A DNA stretch of 64,000 bases, from the NCBI RefSeq assembly GCF_050948215.1, contig NW_027488850.1, forward strand, positions 186,001-250,000, given 5' to 3'. Position numbers and translations under genes: made by a program. The notes beneath the pieces are model-generated. The model worked only from the letters and a program-made list of their open reading frames with translations, searched no databases and was not told where the DNA came from. This DNA comes from Halictus rubicundus (Eukaryota; Arthropoda; Insecta; Hymenoptera; Halictidae). Of the stretch, positions 27,630 to 40,771 are shown in pieces (within the stretch, counting starts at the first letter, position 1; every line of letters begins with the position of its first letter).

Positions 27630-29430
27630 GAGGATGGGATAGAGGATAGGATAGGATAGAGGATAGGATAGGATAGAGTATAGGATAGAGGATGGAGGAT
27701 AGGAAAGGATAGAGGATAAGATAGGATAGAGGACAGGATAGGATGGATGATAGGATATGACAGAGGATAGGATAGTACAGAGTATATGATTGGATAGAGA
27801 ATAGGATAGGATATAGGATATTATAGGATAGAGGATAGGATAGGATAGAGGATACGATATGATAGAGGATAGGGTAGGATGGAGGATAGGATAGGATAGA
27901 GGATAGGATAGGATAGAGGATACGATATGATACAGGATGGGGTAGGATGGAGGATAGGATAGGACAGAGGATAGGATAGAATTGAGAATAGGATAGAGTA
28001 TATGATAGAGGATGGAGGATAGGATAGGATAGAGGATATGATAGGATAGAGTATAGGATAGAGTATAGGATAGAGGATGGAGGATAGGATAGGATAGAGG
28101 ATAGGATAGGATGGATGATAGGATATGATAGAGGATAGGATAGGATAGACGATAGAGGATAGGAAGGATAATAGGATATGAGAGAGGATAGGATAGGATA
28201 GAGGAGAGGATGGGATAGAGGATAGGATAGGATAGAGGATAGGATAGGATAGAGTATAGGATAGAGGCTGGAGGATAGGATAGGATAGATTATAAGATAG
28301 GATAGAGGATAGGATAGGATGGATGATAGGATATGACAGAGGATAGGATAGTACAGAGTATATGATTGGATAGAGAATAGGATAGGATATAGGATATTAT
28401 AGGATAGAGGATAGGATAGGATAGAGGATACGATTTGATAGAGGATGTGGTAGGATGGAGGATAGGATAGGACAGAGGATAGGATAGAATTGAGAATAGG
28501 ATAGAGTATATGATAGAGGATGGAGGATAGGATAGGAGTAGAGGATATGATAGGATAGAGTATAGGATAGAGTATAGGATAGAGGATGGAGGATAGGAAG
28601 GATAGAGGATAGGATAGGATGGATGCTAGATATGATAGATGATAGGATAGGATAGACGATAGAGGATAGGAAGGCTAATAGGATATGAGAGAGGATAGGA
28701 TAGATAGAGGATAGGATAGGATAGAGGATAGGATAGGATAGAGGATAGGATAGGATAGAGTATAGGATAGAGGATGGAGGATAGGATAGGATAGAGGATA
28801 AGATAGGATAGAGGATAGGATAGGATGGATGACAGGATATGACAGAGGATAGATAGTATAGAGTATAGGATTGGATAGAGAATAGGATAGGATTGGGATA
28901 GATAGATAGGATAGATAATAGAGGATAGGATAGGATAGAGGATACGATATGATAGAGATAGGGTAGGATGGAGGATAGATAGGATAGAGGATAGGATAAG
29001 ATTGATGATAGGATAGGATAGAGGATAGGATAGGATAGACGATAGAGGATGCGATGGATGATAGGATAGGATCGAGGATAGGTGTAGATAGAGGATATGA
29101 TAGGATAGAGGATAGGATGGAGGATAGGATAGGATAGAGGATACGATATGACAGAGGATAGGATAGGATAGACGATAGAGGATGCGATGGATGATAGGAT
29201 AGGATAGAGGATGGGATAGGAATAGAGGATATGATAGGATAGAGGATAGGATGGAGGATAGGATAGGATAGAGGATAGGATAGGATAGGATTGAGGATAG
29301 GATAGGATAGAGGATAGGATAGGATAGAGGATAGGATAGGATAGAGGATAGGATAGCATAGAGGATACAATAGGATAGAGGATAGGATAGGATAGTGGAT
29401 AGGATAGGATAGAGGATAGGATAGGATAGA
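27630..29430 (+). repeat. Block A', second copy, shortened and indel-rich
   Basis: This follows block A at offset 26764-26765 to about 28500, then 26428 from about 28890, the change reflecting roughly 337 bp absent here. From about 28530 to 29230 many single-base losses or gains break the unit pattern (for example GGAGTAGAGG near 28534, GATAGATAGAG near 28693, GAGATAGGG near 28955, GGTGTAGATAG near 29080, GGAATAGAGG near 29220). Such breaks are rare elsewhere in the window. Confidence 0.78.
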
Positions 29431-30563
29431 GTTTAGGATAGAGGACAGGATATGATAGAGGATAGGATAGGATATAGGAGAGGATGGGATAGAAGATAGG
29501 ATAGGATACAGGATAGGATAGAATTTAGGATGGGATAGGATAGAGGATAGGATAGGATAGAGGATAGGATAGGAAAGAGGATAGGATAGGATACAGGATA
29601 GGATAAGATAGAGGATAATATAGGATAGAGGATAGGATAGGATAGAGGATAGGATAGGATAGAGGATAGGATAGGATAGAGGATAGGATAGGATAGAGGA
29701 TAGGATAGGATAGAGGATAGGATAGGATAGAGGATAGGATAGGATAGAGGATAGGATAGGATAGGATAGAAGGATAGGATAGGATAGAGGATAGGATTGG
29801 ATAGAGGATAGGATAGAGGATAGGACAGAGGATAGGATAGAGGATAGGATAGGATAGAGGATAGGATAGGATAGAGGATAGGATAGGATAGAGGATAGGA
29901 TAGAGGATAGAATAGGATAGAGGATAGGATAGGATAGAGGATAGGATAGGATAGAGGATCGGATAGAAGATAGGATAGGATAGAGGATAGGATAGGATAG
30001 AGGATAGTATATGATAGAGGATAGGATAGAATAGAGGATAGGATAGGATTGAGGATAGGATAGGATAGAGGATAGGATAGAGGATAGGATAGAGGATAGG
30101 ATAGGATAGAGGATAGGATAGGATAGAGGAAAGGATATAATAGAGGATAGGATAGGTAATTGGTTAGGATAGAGGATAGGATAAGGTAGAGGATAGTATA
30201 GGATAGAGGATGGGATAGGATAGAGGATAGGATAGGATAAAGGATAGGATAGGATAGAGGATAGGATAGGATAGAGGATAGGATAGAGGATATGATAGAG
30301 GATAGGATAGGATAGAGGATTGGATAGGTAATTGGATAGGATAGAGTATACGATAAGGTAGAGGATAGGATAGGATAGAGGATATAATAGGATAGAGGAT
30401 ATAATAGGATAGAGGATAGGATAGGATAGAGGATAGGATACGAAAGAGGATAGGATAGGATAGAGGATAGGATAGGATAGAGGATAGGATAGAGGATAGG
30501 ATAGAGGATAGGATAGAATGGAGGATAGGATAGGATAGAGGATAGGATAGGATAGAGGATAGG
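29431..30563 (+). repeat. Block B', second copy, truncated
   Basis: GAGTTTAGG (about 29429) to AGAATGGAGG (about 30516) aligns with 3004-4150 at offset 26427, then 26410 after loss of one 17-mer. The match ends near 30563, where the sequence turns into AGGATAGAAGGATAGG, a variant found in block B near 4957 and 5085 and in block H near 8185. About 1.5 kb of copy-1 sequence, including the AGGCTGGGTT marker, is therefore bypassed. Confidence 0.78.
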
Positions 30564-33500
30564 ATAGGATAGGATAGAAGGATAGGATAGGATAGAGGAT
30601 AGGATTGGATAGAGGATAGGATAGAGGATAGGATAGGATAGAGGATAGGATAGGATAGAGGATAGGATAGGATAGAGGATAGGGTAGGATAGAGGACAGG
30701 ATAGGATAGAGGATAGGATTGGATAGAGGATAGGATAGGATAGAGTGTACGATAGAGGATTGGATATGATAGAGGATAGGATAGAGGATACGATAGAGGA
30801 TTGGATATGATAGAGGATAGGATAGACGATAGAATAGGATAGATGACATTATAGGATAGAGGATAGGATATGATAGAGTAAACGATATTATAGGGGATAA
30901 GATAGGGTAGAGGATAGGATAGAGGATAGGATAGGATAGAGGAGAGGATAGAGGATGGGATAGAGGATAGGATAGAGGATAGGATAGAGGATAGGATAAG
31001 ATAGAGGATAGGATAGAGGATAGGATAGCATAGAGGGTAGTATAGGATAGAGGATAGCATAGGATAGAGGATAGGATAGGACAGAGGATAGGATAGAGTA
31101 TAGGATAGAGAATAGGATAGGATATAGGATATTATAGGATAGAGGATAGGATAGGATAGTTGATAGGATATGATAGAGGATAGGATAGGATGGATGATAG
31201 GATATGATAGAGGATAGGATGGGATAAAGGATAGGATAGGATAGGATAGAGGATAGGATAGGATAGCCGATAGAGGATAGGAAGGATAATAGGATATGAT
31301 AGAGGATAGGATAGGATAGAGGATAGGATAGGATAGAGGATAGGATAGGATAGAGGAAAGGATAGGATAGAGGATAGGATAGGATAGAGGATAGGATAGG
31401 ACAGAGGATAGCATAGGATAGAGGATAGGATAGGATAGAGGAAAGGATAGGATAGAGGATAGGATAGAGGATAGGATAGAGGATGGAGGATAGGATAGGA
31501 TAGAGGATACGATACGATACAGGATAGGGTAGGATGGAGGATAGGATAGGATAGAGGATAGGATGGGATAGACGATAGAGGATGCGATGCATGATGGGAT
31601 ATGATAGCGGATAGGATAGGATAGAGGATAGTATAGGATAGAGGATAGGATAGGATACAGGAAAGGATAGGATAGAGGATAGGATAAGGTAGAAGATAGT
31701 ATAGGATAGAGGATAGGATAGGATAGAGGATAGTATAGGATAGAGGATAGGATAGGATACAGGAAAGGATAGGATAGAGGATAGGATAAGGTAGAAGATA
31801 GTATAGGATAGAGGATAGGATAGGATAGAGGATAGGATAGGATAAAGGATAGGATAGGATAGAGGATAGGATAGGATAGAGGATACGATAGGATAGAGGA
31901 TAGGATAGGATAGAGGACAGGATAGGATAGAGGATAGGATTGGATAGAGGATAGGATAGAGGATAGGATAGAGGATAGGATAGAGGATAGGATAGGATAC
32001 AGTATAGGATAGGATAGAGGACAGGATGGGATAGAGGATAGGATAGGATAGAGGATAGAATAGGATACAGGATAGGATAGGATAGAGGATAGGATAGGAT
32101 AGAGGATAGGATAGGATAGAGGATAGGATAGGATGGGATAGAGGATAGGATAGGATAGAGGTTATATAATAGGATTGAGGAAAGGATAGGATAGAGGATA
32201 GGATAGGATAGAGGATAGGATAGGATAGAGGATAGGATAGGATAGAGTGTACGATAGAGGATTGGATATGATAGAGGATAGGATAGAGGATACGATAGAG
32301 GATTGGATATGATAGAGGATAGGATAGACGATAGAATAGGATAGATGACATTATAGGATAGAGGATAGGATATGATAGAGTAAACGATATTATAGAGGAT
32401 AAGATAGGGTAGAGGATAGGATAGAGGATAGGATAGGATAGAGGATAGGATAGAGGATAGGATAGAGGATAGGATAGAGGATAGGATAAGATAGAGGATA
32501 GGATAGAGGATAGGATAGCATAGAGGGTAGTATAGGATAGAGGATAGCATAGGATAGAGGATAGGATAGGACAGAGGATAGGATAGAGTATAGGATAGAG
32601 AATAGGATAGGATATAGGATATTATGGGATAGAGGATAGGATAGGATAGAGGATAGGATAGGATGGATGATAGGATAAGTTAGAGGACTGGATACGTTAG
32701 GATAGAGGATAGGATAGGATAGACGATAGAGGATAGGATGGATAATAGGATATTATAGAGGATAGGATAAGATAGAGGATAGGATAGGATAGAGGATAGG
32801 ATAGGATAGAGGATAGGATAGGATAGAGTATAGGATAGAGGATGAAGGATAGGATAGGATAGAGTATAGGATAGGATGGATGATAGGATATGATAGAGGA
32901 TAGGATAGGAAAGAGGATAGGATAGGATAGAGGATAGGATAGGATAGAGGATCGGATAGAATATAGGATAGGATAGAGGATAGGATAGGATAGAGGATAG
33001 TATATGATAGAGGATATGATAGAGGATAGGATAGAATAGAGGATAGGATAGGATTGAGGACAGGATAGGATAGAGGATAGGATAGAGGATAGGATAGGAT
33101 AGAGGATCGGATAGAGGATAGGATAGGATAGAGGAAAGGATATAATAGAGGATAGGATAAGATAGAGGATAATATAGGATAGAGGATAGGATAGGATAGA
33201 GGATAGGATAGGATAGAGGATAGGATAGGATAGAGGATAGGATAGGATAGAGGATAGGATAGGATAGGATAGAAGGATAGGATAGGATAGAGGATAGGAT
33301 TGGATAGAGGATAGGATAGAGGATAGGATAGGATAGAGGATAGGATAGGATAGAGGATAGGATAGGATAGAGGATAGGGTAGGATAGAGGACAGGATAGG
33401 ATAGAGGATAGGATTGGATAGAGGATAGGATAGAGGATAGGATAGAGGATAGGATAGAGGATAGGATAGGATACAGGATAGGATAGGATAGAGGATAGGA

Positions 33501-36500
33501 TAGGATAGGATAGAGGACAGGATAGGATAGAGGATAGGATTGGATAGAGGATAGGATAGAGGATAGGATAGAGGATAGGATAGAGGATAGGATAGGATAC
33601 AGGATAGGATAGGATAGAGGACAGGATGGGATAGAGGATAGGATAGGATAGAGGATAGAATAGGATACAGGATAGGATAGGATAGAGGATAGGATAGGAT
33701 AGAGGATAGGATAGGATAGAGGATAGGATAGGATGGGATAGAGGATAGGATAGGATAGAGGTTATATAATAGGATTGAGGAAAGGATAGGATAGAGGATA
33801 GGATAGGATAGAGGATAAGATAGGATAGATTATAGGATAGGATAGAGGATAGGATAGAGGATAGGATAGAGGATAGGATAGGATACAGTATAGGATAGGA
33901 TAGAGGACAGGATGGGATAGAGGATAGGATAGGATAGAGGATAGAATAGGATACAGGATAGGATAGGATAGAGGATAGGATAGGATAGAGGATAGGATAG
34001 GATAGAGGATAGGATAGGATGGGATAGAGGATAGGATAGGATAGAGGTTATATAATAGGATTGAGGAAAGGATAGGATAGAGGATAGGATAGGATAGAGG
34101 ATAGGATAGGATAGAGGATAGGATAGGATAGAGTGTACGATAGAGGATTGGATATGATAGAGGATAGGATAGAGGATACGATAGAGGATTGGATATGATA
34201 GAGGATAGGATAGACGATAGAATAGGATAGATGACATTATAGGATAGAGGATAGGATATGATAGAGTAAACGATATTATAGAGGATAAGATAGGGTAGAG
34301 GATAGGATAGAGGATAGGATAGGATAGAGGATAGGATAGAGGATAGGATAGAGGATAGGATAGAGGATAGGATAAGATAGAGGATAGGATAGAGGATAGG
34401 ATAGCATAGAGGGTAGTATAGGATAGAGGATAGCATAGGATAGAGGATAGGATAGGACAGAGGATAGGATAGAGTATAGGATAGAGAATAGGATAGGATA
34501 TAGGATATTATAGGATAGAGGATAGGATAGGATAGAGGATAGGATAGGATGGATGATAGGATAAGTTAGAGGACTGGATACGTTAGGATAGAGGATAGGA
34601 TAGGATAGACGATAGAGGATAGGATGGATAATAGGATATTATAGAGGATAGGATAAGATAGAGGATAGGATAGGATAGAGGATAGGATAGGATAGAGGAT
34701 AGGATAGGATAGAGTATAGGATAGAGGATGGAGGATAGGATAGGATAGAGTATAGGATAGGATGGATGATAGGATATGATAGAGGATAGGATAGGAAAGA
34801 GGATAGGATAGGATAGAGGATAGGATAGGATAGAGGATCGGATAGAATATAGGATAGGATAGAGGATAGGATAGGATAGAGGATAGTATATGATAGAGGA
34901 TATGATAGAGGATAGGATAGAATAGAGGATAGGATAGGATTGAGGATAGGATAGGATAGAGGATAGGATAGAGGATAGGATAGGATAGAGGATCGGATAG
35001 AGGATAGGATAGGATAGAGGAAAGGATATAATAGAGGATAGGATAAGATAGAGGATAATATAGGATAGAGGATAGGATAGGATAGAGGATAGGATAGGAT
35101 AGAGGATAGGATAGGATAGAGGATAGGATAGGATAGAGGATAGGATAGGATAGGATAGAAGGATAGGATAGGATAGAGGATAGGATTGGATAGAGGATAG
35201 GATAGGATAGAGGATAGGATAGGATAGAGGATAGGGTAGGATAGAGGACAGGATAGGATAGAGGATAGGATTGGATAGAGGATAGGATAGAGGATAGGAT
35301 AGAGGATAGGATAGAGGATAGGATAGGATACAGGATAGGATAGGATAGAGGATAGGATAGGATAGGATAGAGGACAGGATAGGATAGAGGATAGGATTGG
35401 ATAGAGGATAGGATAGAGGATAGGATAGAGGATAGGATAGAGGATAGGATAGGATACAGGATAGGATAGGATAGAGGACAGGATGGGATAGAGGATAGGA
35501 TAGGATAGAGGATAGAATAGGATACAGGATAGGATAGGATAGAGGATAGGATAGGATAGAGGATAGGATAGGATGGGATAGAGGATAGGATAGGATAGAG
35601 GTTATATAATAGGATTGAGGAAAGGATAGGATAGAGGATAGGATAGGATAGAGGATAAGATAGGATAGATTATAGGATAGGATAGAGGATAGGATAGGAT
35701 AGAGGATAGGATAGGATAGAGTGTACGATAGAGGATTGGATATGATAGAGAATAGGATAGAGGATATGATAGAGGATTGGATATGATAGAGGATAGGATA
35801 GACGATAGAATAGGATAGATGACATTATAGGATAGAGGATAGGATATGATAGAGTAAACGATATTATAGAGGATAAGATAGGGTAGAGGATAGGATAGAG
35901 GATAGGATAGGATAGAGGATAGGATAGAGGATAGGATAGAGGATAGGATAGAGGATAGGATAAGATAGAGGATAGGATAGAGGATAGGATAGCATAGAGG
36001 GTAGTATAGGATAGAGGATAGCATAGGATAGAGGATAGGATAGGACAGAGGATAGGATAGAGTATAGGATAGAGAATAGGATAGGATATAGGATATTATA
36101 GGATAGAGGATAGGATAGGATAGAGGATAGGATGGGATGGATGATAGGATAAGTTAGAGGACTGGATACGTTAGGATAGAGGATAGGATAGGATAGACGA
36201 TAGAGGATAGGATGGATAATAGGATATTATAGAGGATAGGATAAGATAGAGGATAGGATAGGATAGAGGATAGGATAGGATAGAGGATAGGATAGGATAG
36301 AGTATAGGATAGAGGATGGAGGATAGGATAGGATAGAGTATAGGATAGGATGGATGATAGGATATGATAGAGGATAGGATAGGAAAGAGGATAGGATAGG
36401 ATAGAGGATAGGATAGGATAGAGGATCGGATAGAATATAGGATAGGATAGAGGATAGGATAGGATAGAGGATAGTATATGATAGAGGATATGATAGAGGA

Positions 36501-37434
36501 TAGGATAGAATAGAGGATAGGATAGGATTGAGGATAGGATAGGATAGAGGATAGGATAGAGGATAGGATAGGATAGAGGATCGGATAGAGGATAGGATAG
36601 GATAGAGGAAAGGATATAATAGAGGATAGGATAAGATAGAGGATAATATAGGATAGAGGATAGGATAGGATAGAGGATAGGATAGGATAGAGGATAGGAT
36701 AGGATAGAGGATAGGATAGGATAGAGGATAGGATAGGATAGAGGATAGGATAGGATAGGATAGAAGGATAGGATAGGATAGAGGATAGGATTGGATAGAG
36801 GATAGGATAGGATAGAGGATAGGATAGGATAGAGGATAGGGTAGGATAGAGGACAGGATAGGATAGAGGATAGGATTGGATAGAGGATAGGATAGAGGAT
36901 AGGATAGAGGATAGGATAGAGGATAGGATAGGATACAGGATAGGATAGGATAGAGGATAGGATAGGATAGGATAGAGGACAGGATAGGATAGAGGATAGG
37001 ATTGGATAGAGGATAGGATAGAGGATAGGATAGAGGATAGGATAGAGGATAGGATAGGATACAGGATAGGATAGGATAGAGGACAGGATGGGATAGAGGA
37101 TAGGATAGGATAGAGGATAGAATAGGATACAGGATAGGATAGGATAGAGGATAGGATAGGATAGAGGATAGGATAGGATGGGATAGAGGATAGGATAGGA
37201 TAGAGGTTATATAATAGGATTGAGGAAAGGATAGGATAGAGGATAGGATAGGATAGAGGATAAGATAGGATAGATTATAGGATAGGATAGAGGATAGGAT
37301 AGGATAGAGGATAGGATAGGATAGAGTGTACGATAGAGGATTGGATATGATAGAGAATAGGATAGAGGATATGATAGAGGATTGGATATGATAGAGGATA
37401 GGATAGACGATAGAATAGGATAGATGACATTATA
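30564..37434 (+). repeat. Block H', second copy, with five GATGACATT cassettes
   Basis: Cassettes start at 30842, 32344, 34230, 35818 and 37423, spaced 1502, 1886, 1588 and 1605 bp. Copy 1 has one fewer unit over the same interval. The first unit is 102 bp longer than its copy-1 partner because of a local duplication (31631-31834), and there are further gains, for example about 126 bp before 33053. The right end runs into block C' at the same point in the cassette as at 10728-10740. Confidence 0.82.
31631..31834 (+). repeat. Tandem 102-bp duplication (six 17-mers)
   Basis: GTATAGG at 31631 recurs at 31733 and GTAGAAGATAG at about 31689 recurs at about 31791. The two copies carry the same four variants (GTATAGG, ATACAGGAAAGG, AAGGTAG, AGAAGATAG). 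The matching site in copy 1 (about 6750-6850) has a single copy, so this doubling postdates the long-period duplication. The size is exactly six 17-mers, as expected for unequal exchange in register. Confidence 0.88.
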
Positions 37435-40400
37435 GGATAGAGGATAGGATATGATAGAGGATAGGATAGGATAGAGGGTAGTATAGGATAGTGAATATGA
37501 TAGGATATATGATATTATAGGATAGAGAATAGGATAGGATAGAGGATACGATAATATAGAGGATAGGATAGGATAGAGGATAGGATAGGGGATTGGATAG
37601 GATAGGATAGAGGATAGTATAGGATAGAGAATAGGATAGGATATATGATATTATAGTATAGAGAATAGGATAGGATAGAGGATACGATAATATAGGGGAT
37701 AGGATAGGGGATTGGATAGGATAGGATAGAGGATACGATATTATAGAGGATACGATAGGATAGAGGATAGGATAGGATAGAGGATAGGATAGGATAGAGG
37801 ATAGGATATTATAGAGGATAGGATAAGATAGAGGATAGGATAGGATAGAGGATACGATATTGTAGAGGATAGAATAAGATAGAGGATAGGATAGGATACA
37901 GGATAGGATAGGATATAGGATAGAATAGGATAGAGGATAGTATAGGATAGAGAATATGATAGGATATATGATATTATAGGATAGAGAATAGGATAGGATA
38001 GAGGATACGATAATATAGAGGACAGGATAGGATAGAGGATAGGATAGGATAGAGGATAGGATAGGGGATTGGATAGGATAGAATAGAGGATAGGATAGGA
38101 CAGAGGATAGGGTAGGATAGAGGATAGAGTATAGAGGATAGGATATGATACAGGATAGGATGGGATAGAGGGTATGATATTATAGAGGATACGATAGGAT
38201 AGAGGATAGGATAGGATAGAGGATAGGATAGGATGGATGATAGGATAAGTTAGAGGTCAGGATACGTTAGGATAGAGGATAGGATAGGATAGACGATAGA
38301 GGATAGGATAGAGAATAGGATATTATAGAGGATAGGATAAGATAGAGGATAGGATAGGATAGAGGATAGGATAGGATAGAGTATATTATAGAGGATGGAG
38401 GATAGGATAGGATAGAGGATACGATAGGATGGATGATAGGATATGATAGAGGATAGGATAGGATAGATGATAAGATAGGATAGAGGATAGGATTGGATAG
38501 AGTTTAGGATAGAGGACAGGATATGATAGAGGATAGGATAGGATATAGGAGAGGATGGGATAGAGAATAGGATAGGATACAGGATAGTATAGAATTTAGG
38601 ATGGGATAGGATAGAGGATAGGATAGGATAGAGGATAAGATAGGATAGAGGATAGGATATAGGATATTATAGAGGATACGATAGGATAGAGGATAGGATA
38701 GGATAGAGGATAGTATAGGATAGTGAATATGATAGGATATATGATATTATAGGATAGAGAATAGGATAGGATAGAGGATACGATAATATAGAGGATAGGA
38801 TAGGATAGAGGATAGGATAGGGGATTGGATAGGATAGGATAGAGGATAGTATAGGATAGAGAATAGGATAGGATATATGATATTATAGTATAGAGAATAG
38901 GATAGGATAGAGGATACGATAATATAGGGGATAGGATAGGGGATTGGATAGGATAGGATAGAGGATACGATATTATAGAGGATACGATAGGATAGAGGAT
39001 AGGATAGGATAGAGGATAGGATAGGATAGAGGATAGGATATTATAGAGGATAGGATAAGATAGAGGATAGGATAGGATAGAGGATACGATATTGTAGAGG
39101 ATAGAATAAGATAGAGGATAGGATAGGATACAGGATAGGATAGGATATAGGATAGAATAGGATAGAGGATAGTATAGGATAGAGAATATGATAGGATATA
39201 TGATATTATAGGATAGAGAATAGGATAGGATAGAGGATACAATAATATAGAGGATAGGACAGGATAGAGGATAGGATAGGATAGAGGATAGGATAGGGGA
39301 TTGGATAGGATAGAATAGAGGATAGGATAGGACAGAGGATAGGGTAGGATAGAGGATAGAGTATAGAGGATAGGATATGATACAGGATAGGATGGGATAG
39401 AGGGTATGATATTATAGAGGATACGATAGGATAGAGGATAGGATAGGATAGAGGATAGGATAGGATGGATGATAGGATAAGTTAGAGGACAGGATACGTT
39501 AGGATAGAGGATAGGATAGGATAGACGATAGAGGATAGGATAGAGAATAGGATATTATAGAGGATAGGATAAGATAGAGGATAGGATAGGATAGAGGATA
39601 GGATAGGATAGAGTATATTATAGAGGATGGAGGATAGGATAGGATAGAGGATAGGATAGGATAGATGATAAGATAGGATAGAGGACAGGATAGGACAGAG
39701 GATAGGATAGAGTATAGGATAGAGGATGCAGGATAGGATAGGATAGAGGATAGGATAGTATAGAGTATAGGATAGGATACAGAATACGATAGGATATAGG
39801 ATAGGATAGGATAGAGGATAGGATAGGATAGAGGAAAGGATAGGATAGAGGATAGGATATAATAGAGGATAGGATAGGACAGAGGATAGGATAGAGTATA
39901 GGATAGAGGATGCAGGATAGGATAGGATAGAGGATAGGATAGTATAGAGTATAGGATAGGATACAGAATAGGATAGGATATAGGATAGAGAATAATACAT
40001 GATATAGGATAGAGAATAGGATAGGATATAGGATATTATAGGATAGAGGATAGGATAGGATAGAGGATAGGATAGGATGGATGATAGGATATGATAGAGG
40101 ATAGGATAGGTTAGGATAGAGGATAGGATAGGATAGACGATAGAGGATAGGATGGATAATAGGATATTATAGAGGATAGGATAGGATAGAGGATAGGATA
40201 GGATAGAGGATAGGATAGGGTAGAGGATAGGATAGGTTAGAGGATAGGATGAGATAGACGATAGAGGATGCGATGCATGATAGGATATGATAGAGGATAG
40301 GATAGGATAGAGGATAGGATAGGATAGAGGATACGATATTATAGAGGATACGATAGGATAGAGGATAGGATAGGATAGAGGATAGGATAGGATAGAGGAT

Positions 40401-40771
40401 AGGATATTATAGAGGATAGGATAAGATAGAGGATAGGACAGGATAGAGGATACGATATTGTAGAGGATAGAATAAGATAGAGGATAGGATAGGATACAGG
40501 ATAGGATAGGATATAGGATAGAATAGGATAGAGGATAGTATAGGATAGAGAATATGATAGGATATATGATATTATAGGATAGAGAATAGGATAGGATAGA
40601 GGATACGATAATATAGAGGATAGGATAGGATAGAGGATAGGATAGGATAGAGGATAGGATAGGGGATTGGATAGGATAGAATAGAGGATAGGAAAGGACA
40701 GAGGATAGGGTAGGATAGAGGATAGAGTATAGAGGATAGGATATGATACAGGATAGGATGGGATAGAGGAT
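37435..40771 (+). repeat. Block C', second copy, nearly identical to 10740-14076
   Basis: Offset is constant at 26695 bp over about 3.3 kb, including the internal 1232-bp tandem repeat (GTGAA at 37491 and 38723). I saw only isolated base substitutions and no length change, unlike the neighbouring blocks, which makes this the best-preserved segment of the long-period duplication. Homology stops at about 40772 within ATACAGGATAGGATGGG. Confidence 0.87.
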
